64,000 bases of DNA from Dastarcus helophoroides (GCA_028583605.1 CM053329.1:17708455-17772454), one strand, 5' to 3'. Positions 12,741 through 23,559 are shown, counted from the stretch's first letter. The notes: generated by a model not told the origin, from the letters alone. Made by a program: numbers and translations.

Positions 12741-13130
12741 GTAAAAGCCTGAATTTTTTACCTATTCATGAGGCACTATAGCTTAGTATTTGACAGTTAT
12801 TTGAATTAGAGATTTCCTACAGCTGCCGAGAAAATAATTTTTTAGTGAACCTGTATCAAAATACCTCTTGATAATCTGTAAATTTGTATTATGTTCAGAT
12901 AAAAACCTGATATTTTCGCAACCTGGACAGTAATTTAATCTAAGCCCAATTGTTGCTGTATCCAAAAAAATGTTTCAGTCAGTGAGTACTAATCTGTTTA
13001 TTTTGTTGGATTACAAACTGGATTTTTTTACAGGACCATGGTGCTATAGAGCTCTTAAATAAATAATAATTTCAGTTCGATACCATTAACTATTTTAAAT
13101 TAAATGATCAACTAAACTTAAGAAAGATCT

Positions 13131-13225
13131 TCTGCAAGTACCATAATCCTATGAAGTCCTTTCTGCAAGTACCATAACCCTGTAGAAGTCTTCTCTGCAA
13201 GTACCATAACCCTGTAGAAGTCTTC
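13131..13225 (+). repeat. 31-32 bp x 3 direct repeat
   Basis: Three consecutive copies beginning tctgcaagtaccataa (13131, 13162, 13194); the last two are nearly identical. They mark the boundary between the satellite and the unique island that follows. Confidence 0.95.
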
Positions 13226-13862
13226 TGCTTCCATCATTGTTCTTAAGCAGCATCTTTAGAGATCCCACGACCATATCAAAACGCCGTTAAGCGAGCATGC
13301 ACACATTGTCAGATTTTTATTGTGTTCCATGTAACGGAATTACTTTCACTCGGTCTTGGTCCGTTTTGTTTACAGCATGGCAAATTGCGGTATACGTTTA
13401 TTACCGACAATAGGGTAAAATTAGTTCCGCGATTAACTTCTCAAGCACTTCCCTAAAGATAGATACACTGCCTCAGGTACCGACGTACCTTTTACGGGAA
13501 GATTGACAATTGAAATCGAGGTCGCTGCTACCGTCCTACTTCCAGGACATCTGATGCGCCATCGAGAGATGTTTGTGATGCCACCATGGAATATCCTATT
13601 AATTTATGACACAACTGGGGCTAATTTAATAATGAGAAGATTTACGTTCGTTTTTATGTGTTTTACCAGTAATATATCAGGTCAGAAGCTGAATTATCAT
13701 AAAAGTAGAGCCACTGAAACTAGTAGGACGAAAGCGAAAAATTACATCCAGTTTCGTCAATTTGTGGGTGACGAATTTTCGTCCTTAACTTGGGCCAATT
13801 TAATATCTTTGGTTTTATACTTCGTTAATATCCTGTTGCGAAAATAATGTTTACATAATTGG
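13226..13862. promoter_or_regulatory. Unique island upstream of Abd-B, candidate regulatory element
   Basis: About 640 bp of non-repetitive, GC-richer sequence about 2.5 kb upstream of the putative promoter. It has a Pho-type ATGGC at 13377 and a GCCAT core (13558) immediately followed by GAGAG (13564). It also has several TTTAT/TAATT homeodomain-type sites. An open frame across 13503-13847 starts with TTG, has no ATG of quality or known motif, and is not called a gene. A regulatory role is inference from composition and position. Its right end carries 'gggaaccactg', resembling a hAT-type terminus. Confidence 0.35.
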
Positions 13863-15099
13863 GAACCACTGACCGATCTCTGAAAAAATTCAGATCCTGT
13901 CATACGATTGACATCATATTTAAGAGATTATTTAGAAGACATTCTGAATAATTTCTAATTCTGATAATTCTGAATATAAATAAATGAGATAATTCTTAAG
14001 AAAAGTTACGATCTGTTCCGTTTCCGTTTGGAAATTTTTCTTGAAAAGCTACGTCATCAACTTTTTATTGGTAATTTTCATTACCGTTTCGAAATTAATT
14101 TTTAATTAACAGTTATTACTTTAATCGTCCCTGATCCTGTTAATAATTATTTTGTTATATTTTAATTTTTCAACGATCATGATTGACTGACGTGGTATCT
14201 ATTTTTTAAATATGACGGTAATAAAAAATACTAATAAAAAGCATTATTTTTTCGTACCACCCCATATCAGAACTAGACACTACTATTAATTACGATTTAA
14301 AAAACTTGACATGAGACGAATTAGACCAGTTGCTCATAGAAATGCGTTTTTCTCTTGCATTCTTTTGTTTATTTATAGTAGAGCACGATTCCTGTGGATT
14401 TTATTACACCAATTAAGGAAAATATTCAGTAGTTTTATTACTCACTCAAAGTAAAATTCTACAGCTGATGCGATAAATCTTTGAAACATAAAAAATGTTC
14501 GACACGTTTAAATGTGTTAATCTAACAAAGTGTGATCTGTACTAATGTAGGTCTCCCAATAAACAACACGTTATTACTTGTTTATGCTATCTGTGCCTAT
14601 AAATTGCAAAAATATGTAAACTGTTCTTTTTTTTAATTTTTCACACTGGTGGACACAGAGCCCGTCTGTTTACATGTGCAAGATTCATGGTGAATCATGG
14701 TATATTTAGAGAGGCGATTCGTTATGCACAATTAATTCTGCAAATTAATATGAGATGCACCACGGAACCATGATACATCACGTATTCAATTAGTTGCAGA
14801 TTCCGCAAAAACTGAATTACAAAAACGTAAAAGGCTTTTTGTTTCAGAAATACCAAAAAGTCTCAAAATTTCGACTTAAATCTCGACGCGTTAATAAGCT
14901 AGGACTATCTTCTATATTTTTAAGAAAAAATAAATAATATTAAATAGAAGTATTTGTATAAATAGTATAAAATAATTTAAATAATAATTTAAATTTGAAA
15001 TGTCTGTAAAAAGATTTGAAGGCTTCTAAAAAGTTGTTTCTGAAGTTACTTTGAAGGTGAAGTTGATTAACAAAGTGTTTCTTGAAATGCTGATTAAAT
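13863..15099. other. AT-rich intergenic spacer
   Basis: Unique AT-rich sequence with homeodomain-type sites (for example 'ccaataaacaacacgttattac' at 14556) but no coding pattern. The last ~150 bp are very A/T-rich. Confidence 0.4.
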
Positions 15100-15265
15100 A
15101 TTCTATAATAAAACAACCATAGACCAGTTTCAACTTTCCTTGGTCTCGTCAGTATGGTGCTGTCGTTGTAAATATTAACAACTTAGTCAACCACATAAAT
15201 GCTCAAGGACATCTAAATCCCACTGAGTGACTTTTAATTGACTCTCGACTGTATCTTACGAAGAA
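15100..15265 (-). mobile_element. Remnant of hammerhead-bearing element, family 1
   Basis: The reverse strand reads through 'gagcatttatgtggttgactaa', 'accatactgacgag' and 'gaaactggtctatgg', matching in order the 341 bp tandem element near 59.6-60.3 kb and the remnant at 24.7 kb. It is a dispersed non-coding element, single copy here, with diverged flanks. It carries an apparently intact hammerhead core. Confidence 0.7.
15116..15158 (-). ncRNA. Hammerhead ribozyme motif (family 1, intact core)
   Basis: On the minus strand, helix I is a perfect 6 bp pairing of ACCATA (rc of 15153-15158) with TATGGT (rc of 15116-15121). The core CTGACGA is the complement of 15146-15152 and fits CUGANGA. A short helix II is followed by GAAA (15131-15128). 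Helix III is minimal (A-C paired with G-U around a 2 nt loop), then the GUC cleavage triplet ends at 15122. The element of order is type I. Helix II is weak (about 3 bp with a G-U pair). Minimal helix III ribozymes usually work best as dimers. Confidence 0.7.
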
Positions 15266-15840
15266 ATTTAGACAAAAAAATAATAATACTGTCCCCAAGA
15301 AAATTGGGATTTCAAAAAAATGTCTGAAACAGTTCTTACTTGAGAAATTTTAATCCTAAAGCAGACATTTTAAGACTAAAATCCGAATTTTTAGTTTATA
15401 CTAGAAATGGGTGGAGAAATTTTTGAAACTTTCCCAAAAAACAAATTTTCTTTGAAAGAGTTTTAGTCGTTTCGGGAAAATTGTTAAAATTTCAAAATCG
15501 AATTTTTGAGTTTGCAGTCCAAATTTCGAGGTTTTAAATTAAAAATGAAACTAGGAGATTATAATCGAAATTACGAGTTTTAAGCTGAAATTTTCTAATT
15601 TCTAAAAAAATGTTCGAAGAAGAAGAAGAAAAGTTTTTCAGTCCAGATTTTCGTTTAGAGTTAACATGTTGTGTGTGTTATAAAACTGAAATGTGGAGAT
15701 TAAAGTCGAAAAAACTGTGGAAGGTCAAAAAGAATTTCATTAACAAAACAGTAGTGATGGCATTGTTTTCATTAGTCAGATTTCTGAGATCTGATCATGA
15801 TGCGTCCAAGAAGGGATTCGTAGGAATTTCCTTCTAACGG
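15266..15840. repeat. AT-rich degenerate 'gaaattttgag' repeats
   Basis: Short loosely repeated phrases such as 'aaatttcgagttttaa' and 'gaaatttttgaaac', the same style of sequence that fills 24.3-25.1 and 51.5-59.3 kb. No gene. A 75-codon frame at 15610-15837 has no recognisable domain. Confidence 0.5.
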
Positions 15841-16060
15841 AAGGCTCTAATGGGAGACGCGGCGGTTCAATCAAAGACATACGTTCCGGATTCCGAATAG
15901 GTCCATTCTAGCAGGACGTAGGCGCTGTTTCGAATCCTGCGAATTAGCAGGATTGCAAGAGGCGCTCGCCTCTTATTCCAACTTCGTCCGCTAGATCGCA
16001 CGCGCATCGCAATTGCTCTCCGCACAGCAGAAACGCGAGAAACACACGAAGTCAGTGTGT
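15841..16060 (+). promoter_or_regulatory. Putative Abd-B promoter region
   Basis: An abrupt rise in GC and CpG begins at 15841, 0.7 kb before the coding exon. There is no TATA box at a useful distance. An initiator-like TCAGTG lies at 16052 (A at 16054) with an imperfect downstream element (GTTCG at +28). TATA-less initiator promoters are usual for Abd-B in flies. Two perfect 8 bp-arm inverted repeats (15933-15954 and 15957-15974) sit about 80-120 bp upstream of the initiator. The start site is a prediction. Confidence 0.4.
15933..15974. promoter_or_regulatory. Two adjacent perfect inverted repeats in the promoter
   Basis: AATCCTGC (15933) and GCAGGATT (15947) flank a 6 bp spacer; two bases later AAGAGGCG (15957) and CGCCTCTT (15967) flank CT. 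Both dyads are exact. They could be dimer-binding sites or hairpins in early transcripts. Confidence 0.8.
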
Positions 16061-16065
16061 GTTTG

Positions 16066-16421
16066 ATGCTCGCATGTACTGTTCGTTGTTTCGTTCACAC
16101 AACACCGTCAACACACGCGATCTTTTGTGAATTTTCAAAGTGCTAAGTAGTCGAATCTCGACGACGTTCGGCGTGAACAGGGCTTTAAAAATAGTTGCGG
16201 TGGTTAATTTATGATACTAACAGCTGGAGACCGACCCTTCTATTATGTGCCGGAATTCTTGTCTCTGAATAAATTTGTCGAACAGTGATCCCCCAATTAA
16301 ATGCGATGTAAATTTGGAAACTGTCTAACGTTCGATGTGTCATTGCGAATCAATTACCTCATTGTGCCATTTTTTTCATAATCTCCTCGCGCCCATCGTC
16401 GGTCATTTTTCGATGGTGTGA
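16066..16421 (+). promoter_or_regulatory. Abd-B 5' leader with multiple uORFs
   Basis: Between the predicted start site and the coding ATG there are several complete short ORFs: 16066-16146 (26 codons), 16211-16288 (25 codons, MILTAGDRPFYY...), 16245-16268, 16301-16381 (26 codons), and 16335-16421 (28 codons). The last also contains an ATG-GTG-TGA mini-ORF at 16413. Such a leader would strongly restrain ordinary cap-dependent scanning, as known for long leaders of other Hox genes. No peptide is claimed to be functional. Confidence 0.5.
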
Positions 16422-16564
16422 TTTGATTTCCATCAACAATCATCCTAACCATCTCGGACCCCGTGGCTTGTGCCGCACCAACCCTGTACGATCATGTGGT
16501 TCATCCACCCGGATCATCACCAGCCACCGGAGCGGGGTCTACCACCGGGGTGACTTGGTGGTCT

Positions 16565-17330
16565 ATGATGAACGGGAGTCTCTACGAAGAGAGCCCGCCG
16601 CCAGCCCCCCAAAGTGCCGCCACCCCCATCAGCAACAGCGGCATGACGAGCCCCTCAGCCCCGGCAGCCACCACCTCGGCCACCTCCAGCTCGTCCCCGG
16701 CGAGCGTCACCAGCAACAGCGGCTCCGCGGGACCCTTACACATTCCAGCCAAGAGGATAGGCGGCTACGCCGACTGCACGGCCCCCGAACCCAGCGTAAT
16801 CCGGCATCCGCACCACAGCCAACCCTGGAACTACTCCCCATCGGAGAACCATCACGCTGCCGGTGCAACGGCCTTCGAGCCGGCCGTGGGTATCAACCAC
16901 CATCAGTACGCTAACGCCCCCACGTACTACAATCTGGCGGGCGATCCTACGGCCGCGAGGGACTCACGAAAAACCGCCCCGTTATCGTTCTGGTCGCCGG
17001 CCGCCACAGCTTCGGGTGGTACCCCCGAGTACAAGTACTCGTCGGTGGCGGGTCCTGCCGGGCCCAGCGCCGATCCCACCGTCTCGTCCTGCCACCAAAG
17101 TTTCTCTTCATCATCGTGGTGCAACTACTCGCCGTACTCTTCGGCGTCGAGGCATCACGTTGACGCACACCAAGCCGTTCCTTATCTAACGCCCGCCGAT
17201 GACCGGGGGAGAGCAGCTGCGGCCGCTATGGTCGCGGAAACTGCCAGTTTCGCACATGCCCACGACGGCGGTTATGGTCTTAGGAATTATGGTTCGGAAC
17301 CAGTACCTTCGACACCTTACCCACCACCAG
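16565..17330 (+). CDS. Abd-B: Abdominal-B homeotic transcription factor, exon 1 (N-terminal region)
   Basis: Codes for residues 1-255 plus the first base of codon 256. The first in-frame ATG is 16565 (MMNGSLYEES). The second ATG at 16568 has the better context (A at -3). The frame stays open upstream to a stop at 16424 without an ATG, so the 46 preceding codons, though protein-like, are not included. The product is low in complexity at first (Pro/Ser/Ala/Thr), then shows conserved blocks: PLSFWSP (~139-145), WCNYSPYSSASRHH (~185-198), YLTPADDRGR followed by an alanine run and MVAETASF (~207-229), and VPSTPYPPPG (~247-256). GC-rich codons contrast with the AT-rich surroundings. The exon ends CCACCACCAG|GTGAGT (donor GT at 17331), phase 1. 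Abd-B specifies posterior abdominal and genital segments as a nuclear DNA-binding regulator. The N-terminal region acts in transactivation in the long (m-type) isoform. The upstream in-frame residues could be real if a non-ATG start is used or the sequence has an indel. Confidence 0.9.
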
Positions 17331-17392
17331 GTGAGTACGATATTATGTCATTTAGCATCATTAACTGGTGATTTGTCTGATGATCGATGGTA

Positions 17393-18219
17393 ATGAGGCC
17401 CGGTGTTATTACGTAACTGAGCAAGGTACAAGTTCTAAGTGTGTTAGTTAAACCTGTTTTTAAAACTCGCATTAAATTCGTTCGGATTTGTACATATTAA
17501 TTTTTTAAATTAAATTCCAGTCGCTTCATCACAATGACACATTGCATATATAATTAAAGTACCATTGCACTGGTATCATATTTCTGTAGACTGATTAAAT
17601 TCAAATGTTATAAATTTAAGTGCAAAAAAAATAAACGATGGGAAATGGGTCTTAGGGGGATCGTAATGTTTTAAGAGTGCGAAACGTATTTACAAATTTC
17701 TCTGACAGCATTCTATCTGTGTTACGTTTATTCGTGAAATGTTGATCGTTATCTTCCTTGGGGAATCCACAGTACATTTTTTCTTGCTGACCACATCGAA
17801 GACGCTTTTTTATTTATTTGGCAATTGAAATTTTTTATGTGTAGTGCAGTATAAATTTACGAGTTTTTTTTTATCAAACAGTTTCGTTATGTTTTTATTT
17901 TGTTTTTCGTTTTGTAGTTTAAATAACTGAAGAGTTATTTCCAATAATCCCCTTTTTTTTCGTTACATCAGTAATTAGCCAGAGTTATTAAAAGTTATTT
18001 TTACCGTTATTAGCGCCATTAAAGTAAGTTCAAACTTCGTGTACGTAATAATTATTTATATCAGCATTTGCTACATGCACTATTAAACGTTGCTTTACAT
18101 GAATACTTATACACCATAGTGGATTTCAATAATTAAAAAAGAAATAACAGAATAATAATAGCAAAAACTTTTCGACGTAACGTTAATCCATAATTTCGTC
18201 TGATCGACTAGGCGAAATA
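17393..18219. other. AT-rich first intron segment
   Basis: Unique AT-rich sequence after the donor; no exon-like open frame with splice sites and no repeat recognised. Confidence 0.4.
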
Positions 18220-18420
18220 TTTTCATAGTGAAAAAGAAAAATATAAAGAAGTATTAATAATTTATGAAAAAAACCAATAGGGTAGAAAAGGGGGTATGAG
18301 AAAGGTTGAAACCAAGAGAGAAAAATAGAGAAAGACAAAAAGTGACAGAGGAAGGGAGAGGGAGAAAAATGGGTAAATGAGAAGGAGCCAAGATGCAGTA
18401 TGAAGGAAATTATGTAAAAT
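18220..18420 (+). repeat. Purine-rich tract
   Basis: About 200 bp with strong G/A bias on the + strand ('agagagaaaaatagagaaagacaaaaag', 'aggaagggagagggagaaaaa'). It precedes the pyrimidine tract by about 0.7 kb. Confidence 0.6.
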
Positions 18421-19104
18421 GACGTCTTAAATATGAAACGAAATAAAACGTAGAAAAAGCAAAATAGTAAACCCTGTAATAAGGGGACATCGAGGAAAAC
18501 ATTCCAACTTCAGCTTATAAAAGAAACGTACGAAAAAAAGCAAGAATCATCTTTGGTCAATTAAATATGAAATCGATTTTACATCTTATTAAACGAAACA
18601 CTATTTTATTGGCTATTTTATTAGTATGATTCACATTTCGTTCGTTTTCTGCGATTGTAACTAAAAATTAGTTAAAAACGAAATTGTAGAATTACATGTA
18701 AATTATAATAAGACGATTTGACCAGATAAAAAGATAATTCATGAGAAACTAGTAAAACTAAAAGAGTCTAAGGATAAAATATGAAAAGTATTTCCTCATC
18801 GATTGATTCAGAATCAACAAAGTTTATGAACGGTGATGTAAACTTCCTGAGATTAGGTCTAAAAGCAAAGGGCATAATTTTTTTCTGAGCTCTCATCTAT
18901 TCGATAATAGATTAAAGATCTCATGTGAGATGGAAATGCGTTAAGGTAGAAGATTTGAGAACGAGGTATCTTCTGGAATGAATGATTTGAAGGATATTTT
19001 CAGCAAAAGAAAAACTTGGGCTTGAAGTATTTTCGTACAATTAGTTTATTCAATGATGCTTAGGGAATATCAACTTGAAAAAAATGTTGGTTCTTTTTTT
19101 ATTG
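18421..19104. other. AT-rich intronic spacer
   Basis: Unique sequence between the purine tract and the TTCC microsatellite; nothing recognised. Confidence 0.4.
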
Positions 19105-20130
19105 TCTGCTCTCTTCTTTCCTTCCTTTCTTCCATCGTCTCTTCCTTCCTTCCTTCCTTCCTTTCTTCTTTCTCTTCTTCCGTCATTTAATCCTTTCTTT
19201 CATTCTTCCTTCCTTCCTTCCTTCCTTCCTTCCTTCCTTTCTTCTTCTCTTCCTTCCTTCATTTCCTTCCTTCCTTCCTTCCTTCCTTCCTTCCTTCCTT
19301 CCTTCCTTCCTTCCTTCCTTCCTTCCTTCCTTCCTTCCTTCCTTCCTTCCTTCCTTCCTTCCTTCCTTCCTTCCTTCCTTCCTTCCTTCCTTCCTTCCTT
19401 CCTTCCTTCCTTCCTTCCTTCCTTCCTTCCTTCCTTCCTTCCTTCCTTCCTTCCTTCCTTCCTTCCTTCCTTCCTTCCTTCCTTCCTTCCTTCCTTCCTT
19501 CCTTCCTTCCTTCCTTCCTTCCTTCCTTCCTTCCTTCCTTCTTCCTTCCTTCCTTCCTTCCTTCCTTCCTTCCTTCCTCTTCCTTCCTTCCTTCCTTCCT
19601 TCCTTCCTTCTTCCTTCCTTCCTTCCTTCCTTCCTTCCTTCCTTCCTTCCTTCCTTCCTTCCTTCCTTCCTTCTTCCTTCCTTCCTTCCTTCCTTCCTTC
19701 CTTCCTTCCTTCCTTCCTTCCTTCCTTCCTTCCTTCCTTCCTTCCTTCCTTCCTTCCTTCCTTCTCCTTCCTTCCTTCCTTCCTTCCTTCCTTCCTTCCT
19801 TCCTTCCTTCCTTCCTTCCTTCCTTCCTTCCTTCCTTCCTTCCTTCCTTCCTTCCTTCCTTCCTTCCTTCCTTCCTTCCTTCCTTCCTTCCTTCCTTCCT
19901 TCCTTCCTTCCTTCCTTCCTTCCTTCCTTCCTTCCTTCCTTCCTTCCTTCCTTCCTTCCTTCCTTCCTTCCTTCCTTCCTTCCTTCCTTCCTTCCTTCCT
20001 TCCTTCCTTCCTTCCTTCCTTCCTTACGTCCTTCCTTCCTTCGTCCTTCCTTCCTTCCTTCCTTCCTTCCTTCCTTTCTTACGTCCTTCTTGCCTTTCTT
20101 CCTTCCTTCCTTACGTCCCTCTTTCCCTCC
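19105..20130 (+). repeat. (TTCC)n microsatellite, about 1 kb
   Basis: Nearly pure TTCC/CTTC from about 19262 to 20025 with a few 1-3 base slips, flanked by degenerate copies. Because the unit is 4 bp, the three frames all read Leu-Pro-Ser-Phe and give a spurious ~460-codon open frame. The length is likely to be polymorphic and may be misassembled. Confidence 0.98.
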
Positions 20131-22700
20131 TTCCTTCTTTCTTTTCTTTCTTTCTCACTTTCTTTCCTAGTTCGTTTCATTCTTCCTTTCCTTCTTTTTC
20201 TGTTTTCCTTCCTTCCTTCATCATTCTTTCTTTTCTTTCTTACTTTATCACTTCTTCTTCCTTCCTTTCTTACTTGCTCCCTTCCTTCTTCTATCCCTTC
20301 CTCAATCCCTTGCTTCCTTTCCTTCTTTCCTTTTTCTTCCTTTCTTCATTCCTTCTTCCTTCTCTTCTTCTTTCTTTCGATCGAGTCTTCCATTTTTCTT
20401 CTTAATATTCCTTCTTTTATAAATTCTTCATTCTTTCTCTCTTTATTATTTCATTCTTCCCTACTTTAATCTTCCTTACTTCATTTCTTGCGTTTTCCTC
20501 TTCTTTATGTAGTTTTTGTACCTTTCTGCCTTCTTTCTCTTCTTTCTTTCATTCTTCATTCCTTTGTTGTTTTTTTCTTTTCTTTCTTGCCTCCTCGCCT
20601 TTCTTCACTTCCCCCTTCCTGCATTTGAGGTTTTCTTCTTTTTTTTTCTTTGCTTCTTATTCCTTTCTTTAGTCCTTTTTTTCCCTCCTTCCTTACTTCC
20701 ATTCGTACGTTTTTTCTTCCTTTTCTTCGCTTCCTCCCTTATTTCCTTTTTTTCCTTTTGTCCTTTTGCTTCTTCATTTCTTCCGGCTCTATGAGTTTAC
20801 CATACTTCGTCTTTTCTTTTTTTCTGTCGTCCCTCGTTCTTTGTTTCTATTTTTCTTTATTTTTTTCGATGCTTTCTTCTTTCCTTTCTTCCTCCTGTCT
20901 TCATTGGCATACCCTAGAAAAATCGACCTGTATAATATTTATACTTGTAATGCATTAGATGCCCACCTTACGGAGCTTTCTTGCCCACTCAAGAAATGCC
21001 ATTGCGCTAATTGGCGCCCTCTAAAAAATATCTTAGCTACGCAGATGTCTGTCCTCCTGCATTTCTTCTTTTCCTCCTTCATTTTTTATCCCACCCTCCC
21101 TTTCTTAGATTCTTAATCTTATATCATCTTTTTGTAATGATTCTTATCTTGCTTTTTTCTCTTCCTTCATCTTTTCGTCCTTTCTTCCCTACTTTAATTT
21201 TATGTTGTTTCTTTCTTTCTCCCTCAGTTGAATTCTTTTCTCCTTCTTGTTTCCCCTTTTTCTTACGTTATTTATTCCGTTCTTTATTTTTAACCATATC
21301 CTCTTTTGGCCTTCTCTTCTTATTTTATTCGATTTGCTTCCGTCCTTCCTTTCGTTTTCTTCTTTCCTTGGTTTTTTATTTTTTGTTTTCTTCCTTTTTG
21401 CGATCTCTTCTGATTTATCTCATTTCTTCCTTGTTCCTTCCTTTAATTTTATTTTTATTTCTTTCTTCATTAGTTTTTTCTGTCGTTTTTTTTCTGTCGT
21501 ATTTCCTTTTTCCTACATTGCTGCCTTTCTCGGAATTGTTTCCTTCATTATCTTTTCCCCCTACTATGTTTCTTCCTTATCTTTTTTCTTTTTTGCTTCC
21601 GTCCTTTCTTTCGTTTTCTTCTTTTCTTTCCTTTCTTATTTATTTTCTTGATTTCTTTCTTTTTCTGGCTATTTTTTCCTGGTGTATTCCCTTTCTTCCT
21701 TTAATTTTATTTTTATTTCTTTCTTCGTTAGTTTTTTCTTTCGTTTTTTCCTGTCGTATTTCCATTTTTCCTACATTGCTGCCTTTCTCGGAATTGTTTT
21801 CTTCATTATGTTTTCCCCCTACTAAGTTTCTTCCTTATCTTCTTCCTTTTTTGCTTCCGTCCTTTCTTTCGTTTTCTTCTTTTCTTTCCTTTCCTATTTA
21901 TTTTCTTGTTTTCTTTCTTTTTCTGGCTATTTTTCCTGGTGTATTCCCTTTCTTCCTTTAATTTTGTTTTTATTTTTTTCTTCATTGGTTTTTACCTTTC
22001 GCTTTTTCCTGTCATATTTCCTTTTTGCTACATTGCTGCCTTTCTCGCAATTGTTTTTTTCATTATGTTGTCCCCTTACTATGTTTCTTCCTTATCTTCT
22101 TCCTTTTTTGCCTCCGTCCTTTCTTTCGTTTTCTTCTTTTCTTTCCCTTCTTTTTCATTTTCTTGTTTTCTTCCTTTTTCTGTCTATTTTTTCTGATGTA
22201 TTCCCCTTCTTCCTTTAATTTTATTTTTGTTTCTTTGTTCGTTAGTTTTTTCTTTCGCTTTTCTCCTGTCGTATTTCCCTTTTTCAACATTGCTGCCTTT
22301 CTCGGAATCGTTTCCTTCATTCTGCTTTGTCCCTACTATGTTTCTCCTCATCTTCTTCCTTTCTTCACCTCTTCCGTTATTTCTTTTTTTTTTCATCTTT
22401 ATACTTTGCTTATATTTTATTCTTCTTTCCATTTTTTTGCACTCTTTTCTTTTTTTCACCCTTCCTTCTTTCTTTCTTTTCTTCCTTCCATCTTTCAGCT
22501 ATTTCATTCTTGTTTGCTGTGCTATTTTTGGGCTTAGGTTTTTTCCACCTTTTTTTTAGTTCTTCCCATTTTTCTTCCCTATTCCTTTCATTCTATCTTC
22601 CTTAATTTTTTTCCTTCTTTTTTCCTCCATTTGATTCTTTTGTTTCTTGGATTTTCTCTTTACGTACGTACGTTTTCTTTCTTACACTCTTTTATTTATA
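20131..22700 (+). repeat. Pyrimidine-rich minisatellite region
   Basis: About 2.6 kb almost devoid of runs of purine on the + strand. It is interrupted only at about 20905-21055 by a short normal sequence ('cattggcataccctagaaaaatcgacctg'). All long Phe/Leu/Ser-rich open frames here and the Lys/Arg-rich frames opposite are composition artefacts. Confidence 0.9.
21440..22480 (+). repeat. ~257 bp tandem repeat within the pyrimidine region
   Basis: Four copies marked by 'ccttcctttaattttatttttatttctttcttc' (near 21435, 21700, 21950, 22210) and 'ctacattgctgcctttctcggaattg' (near 21514, 21773, 22029, 22287). Spacing is 250-265 bp. Confidence 0.9.
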
Positions 22701-22725
22701 TTTCTCCCACTTTCTCTCCGTTTGT

Positions 22726-22910
<185 letters not shown>

Positions 22911-23050
22911 GAAAAAATAGAAAGGACCTGGAATAAAGAAAGAAACGGCGACGGGAAGAGATTTATGTAGAAAGAGATAGGAGCAGAGAGGAAGAGAAAG
23001 AGTATTAAAGAAACAAGAGCGCTTATAGGAAAGGGACAAAGACGAATAAA

Positions 23051-23559
23051 ATGAGAGGAATTGCTATAAAGGTAAAAAGAATAAAAAGAACTCCTCCAAA
23101 GAGGAATATATAGATCTTTACACAACAAAATTCGGAATCAGTCAGAACGAACAAATCTGAGATGATGAAGTCTTGGAATGCAGGTATAGTTGTAAACAAT
23201 TCAATTAACAAAAATATTTTACGTTAAATACAATTACTGTAATTGAACTTCTAGTTTTCTATCGAACGTATATAAATAAAATAAGACATCATTCTAGTTG
23301 CATCTTCCTGATTTTTTATTAGCTGCCGCTTTACTTCGAACTTGATAATACTCAAAGTAAAGTGGAAGTGAACTCGCGTCTAAAATTAGAAATAATAAAC
23401 GGAATTATTCGTCTGATCGTACGTTCACATAATCCAGCGTGTCCCGAGAAGTAGCTCGGTTTTCTATTTTGTGTTATGAAAGCGAAGTAAACAGTCCCAT
23501 AAAATACGACAAGATTAAACTGTTTCTCGATAATTAATTCTTCTAATTAAATTTATAAA
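23051..23559. other. AT-rich intronic spacer
   Basis: Unique sequence with no exon-like or repeat structure recognised. Confidence 0.4.

Larger units (their letters stand above)
6239..13080 (+). repeat. ~170 bp satellite, second block (subfamilies 1 and 2)
   Basis: Continuation of the satellite after the solo LTR. Up to about 8.4 kb monomers resemble the first block ('ggtcagtatcaaaata'). Later ones have 'gtctgtatcaaaatacg' and 'ctccatatctctgta'. Monomers carry an inverted repeat at their most conserved point: at 12695 the arms GTATCAAAA and TTTTGATAC (9 bp each) flank TAGG. No coding potential. Confidence 0.9.

Noticed and set aside
13503..13847. 114-codon open frame
   Set aside because: Starts with TTG, mixed composition, no motif; more likely chance in a regulatory-type island.
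16463..16564. GTG at 16463 as start of Abd-B exon 1
   Set aside because: GTG is not a normal nuclear start codon; ATG at 16565 is used, while the ambiguity is reported as a finding.
16423..17393. Other open frames across Abd-B exon 1 on both strands
   Set aside because: Shadows of the GC-rich coding exon.
19075..20469. 464-codon open frame rich in Leu-Pro-Ser-Phe
   Set aside because: Generated by the 4 bp TTCC microsatellite, which is open in all forward frames; no domain or codon signature.
20516..22605. Many Phe/Leu/Ser-rich frames and Lys/Arg-rich opposite-strand frames
   Set aside because: Composition artefacts of the pyrimidine-rich minisatellite; frames overlap and repeat with the 257 bp unit.
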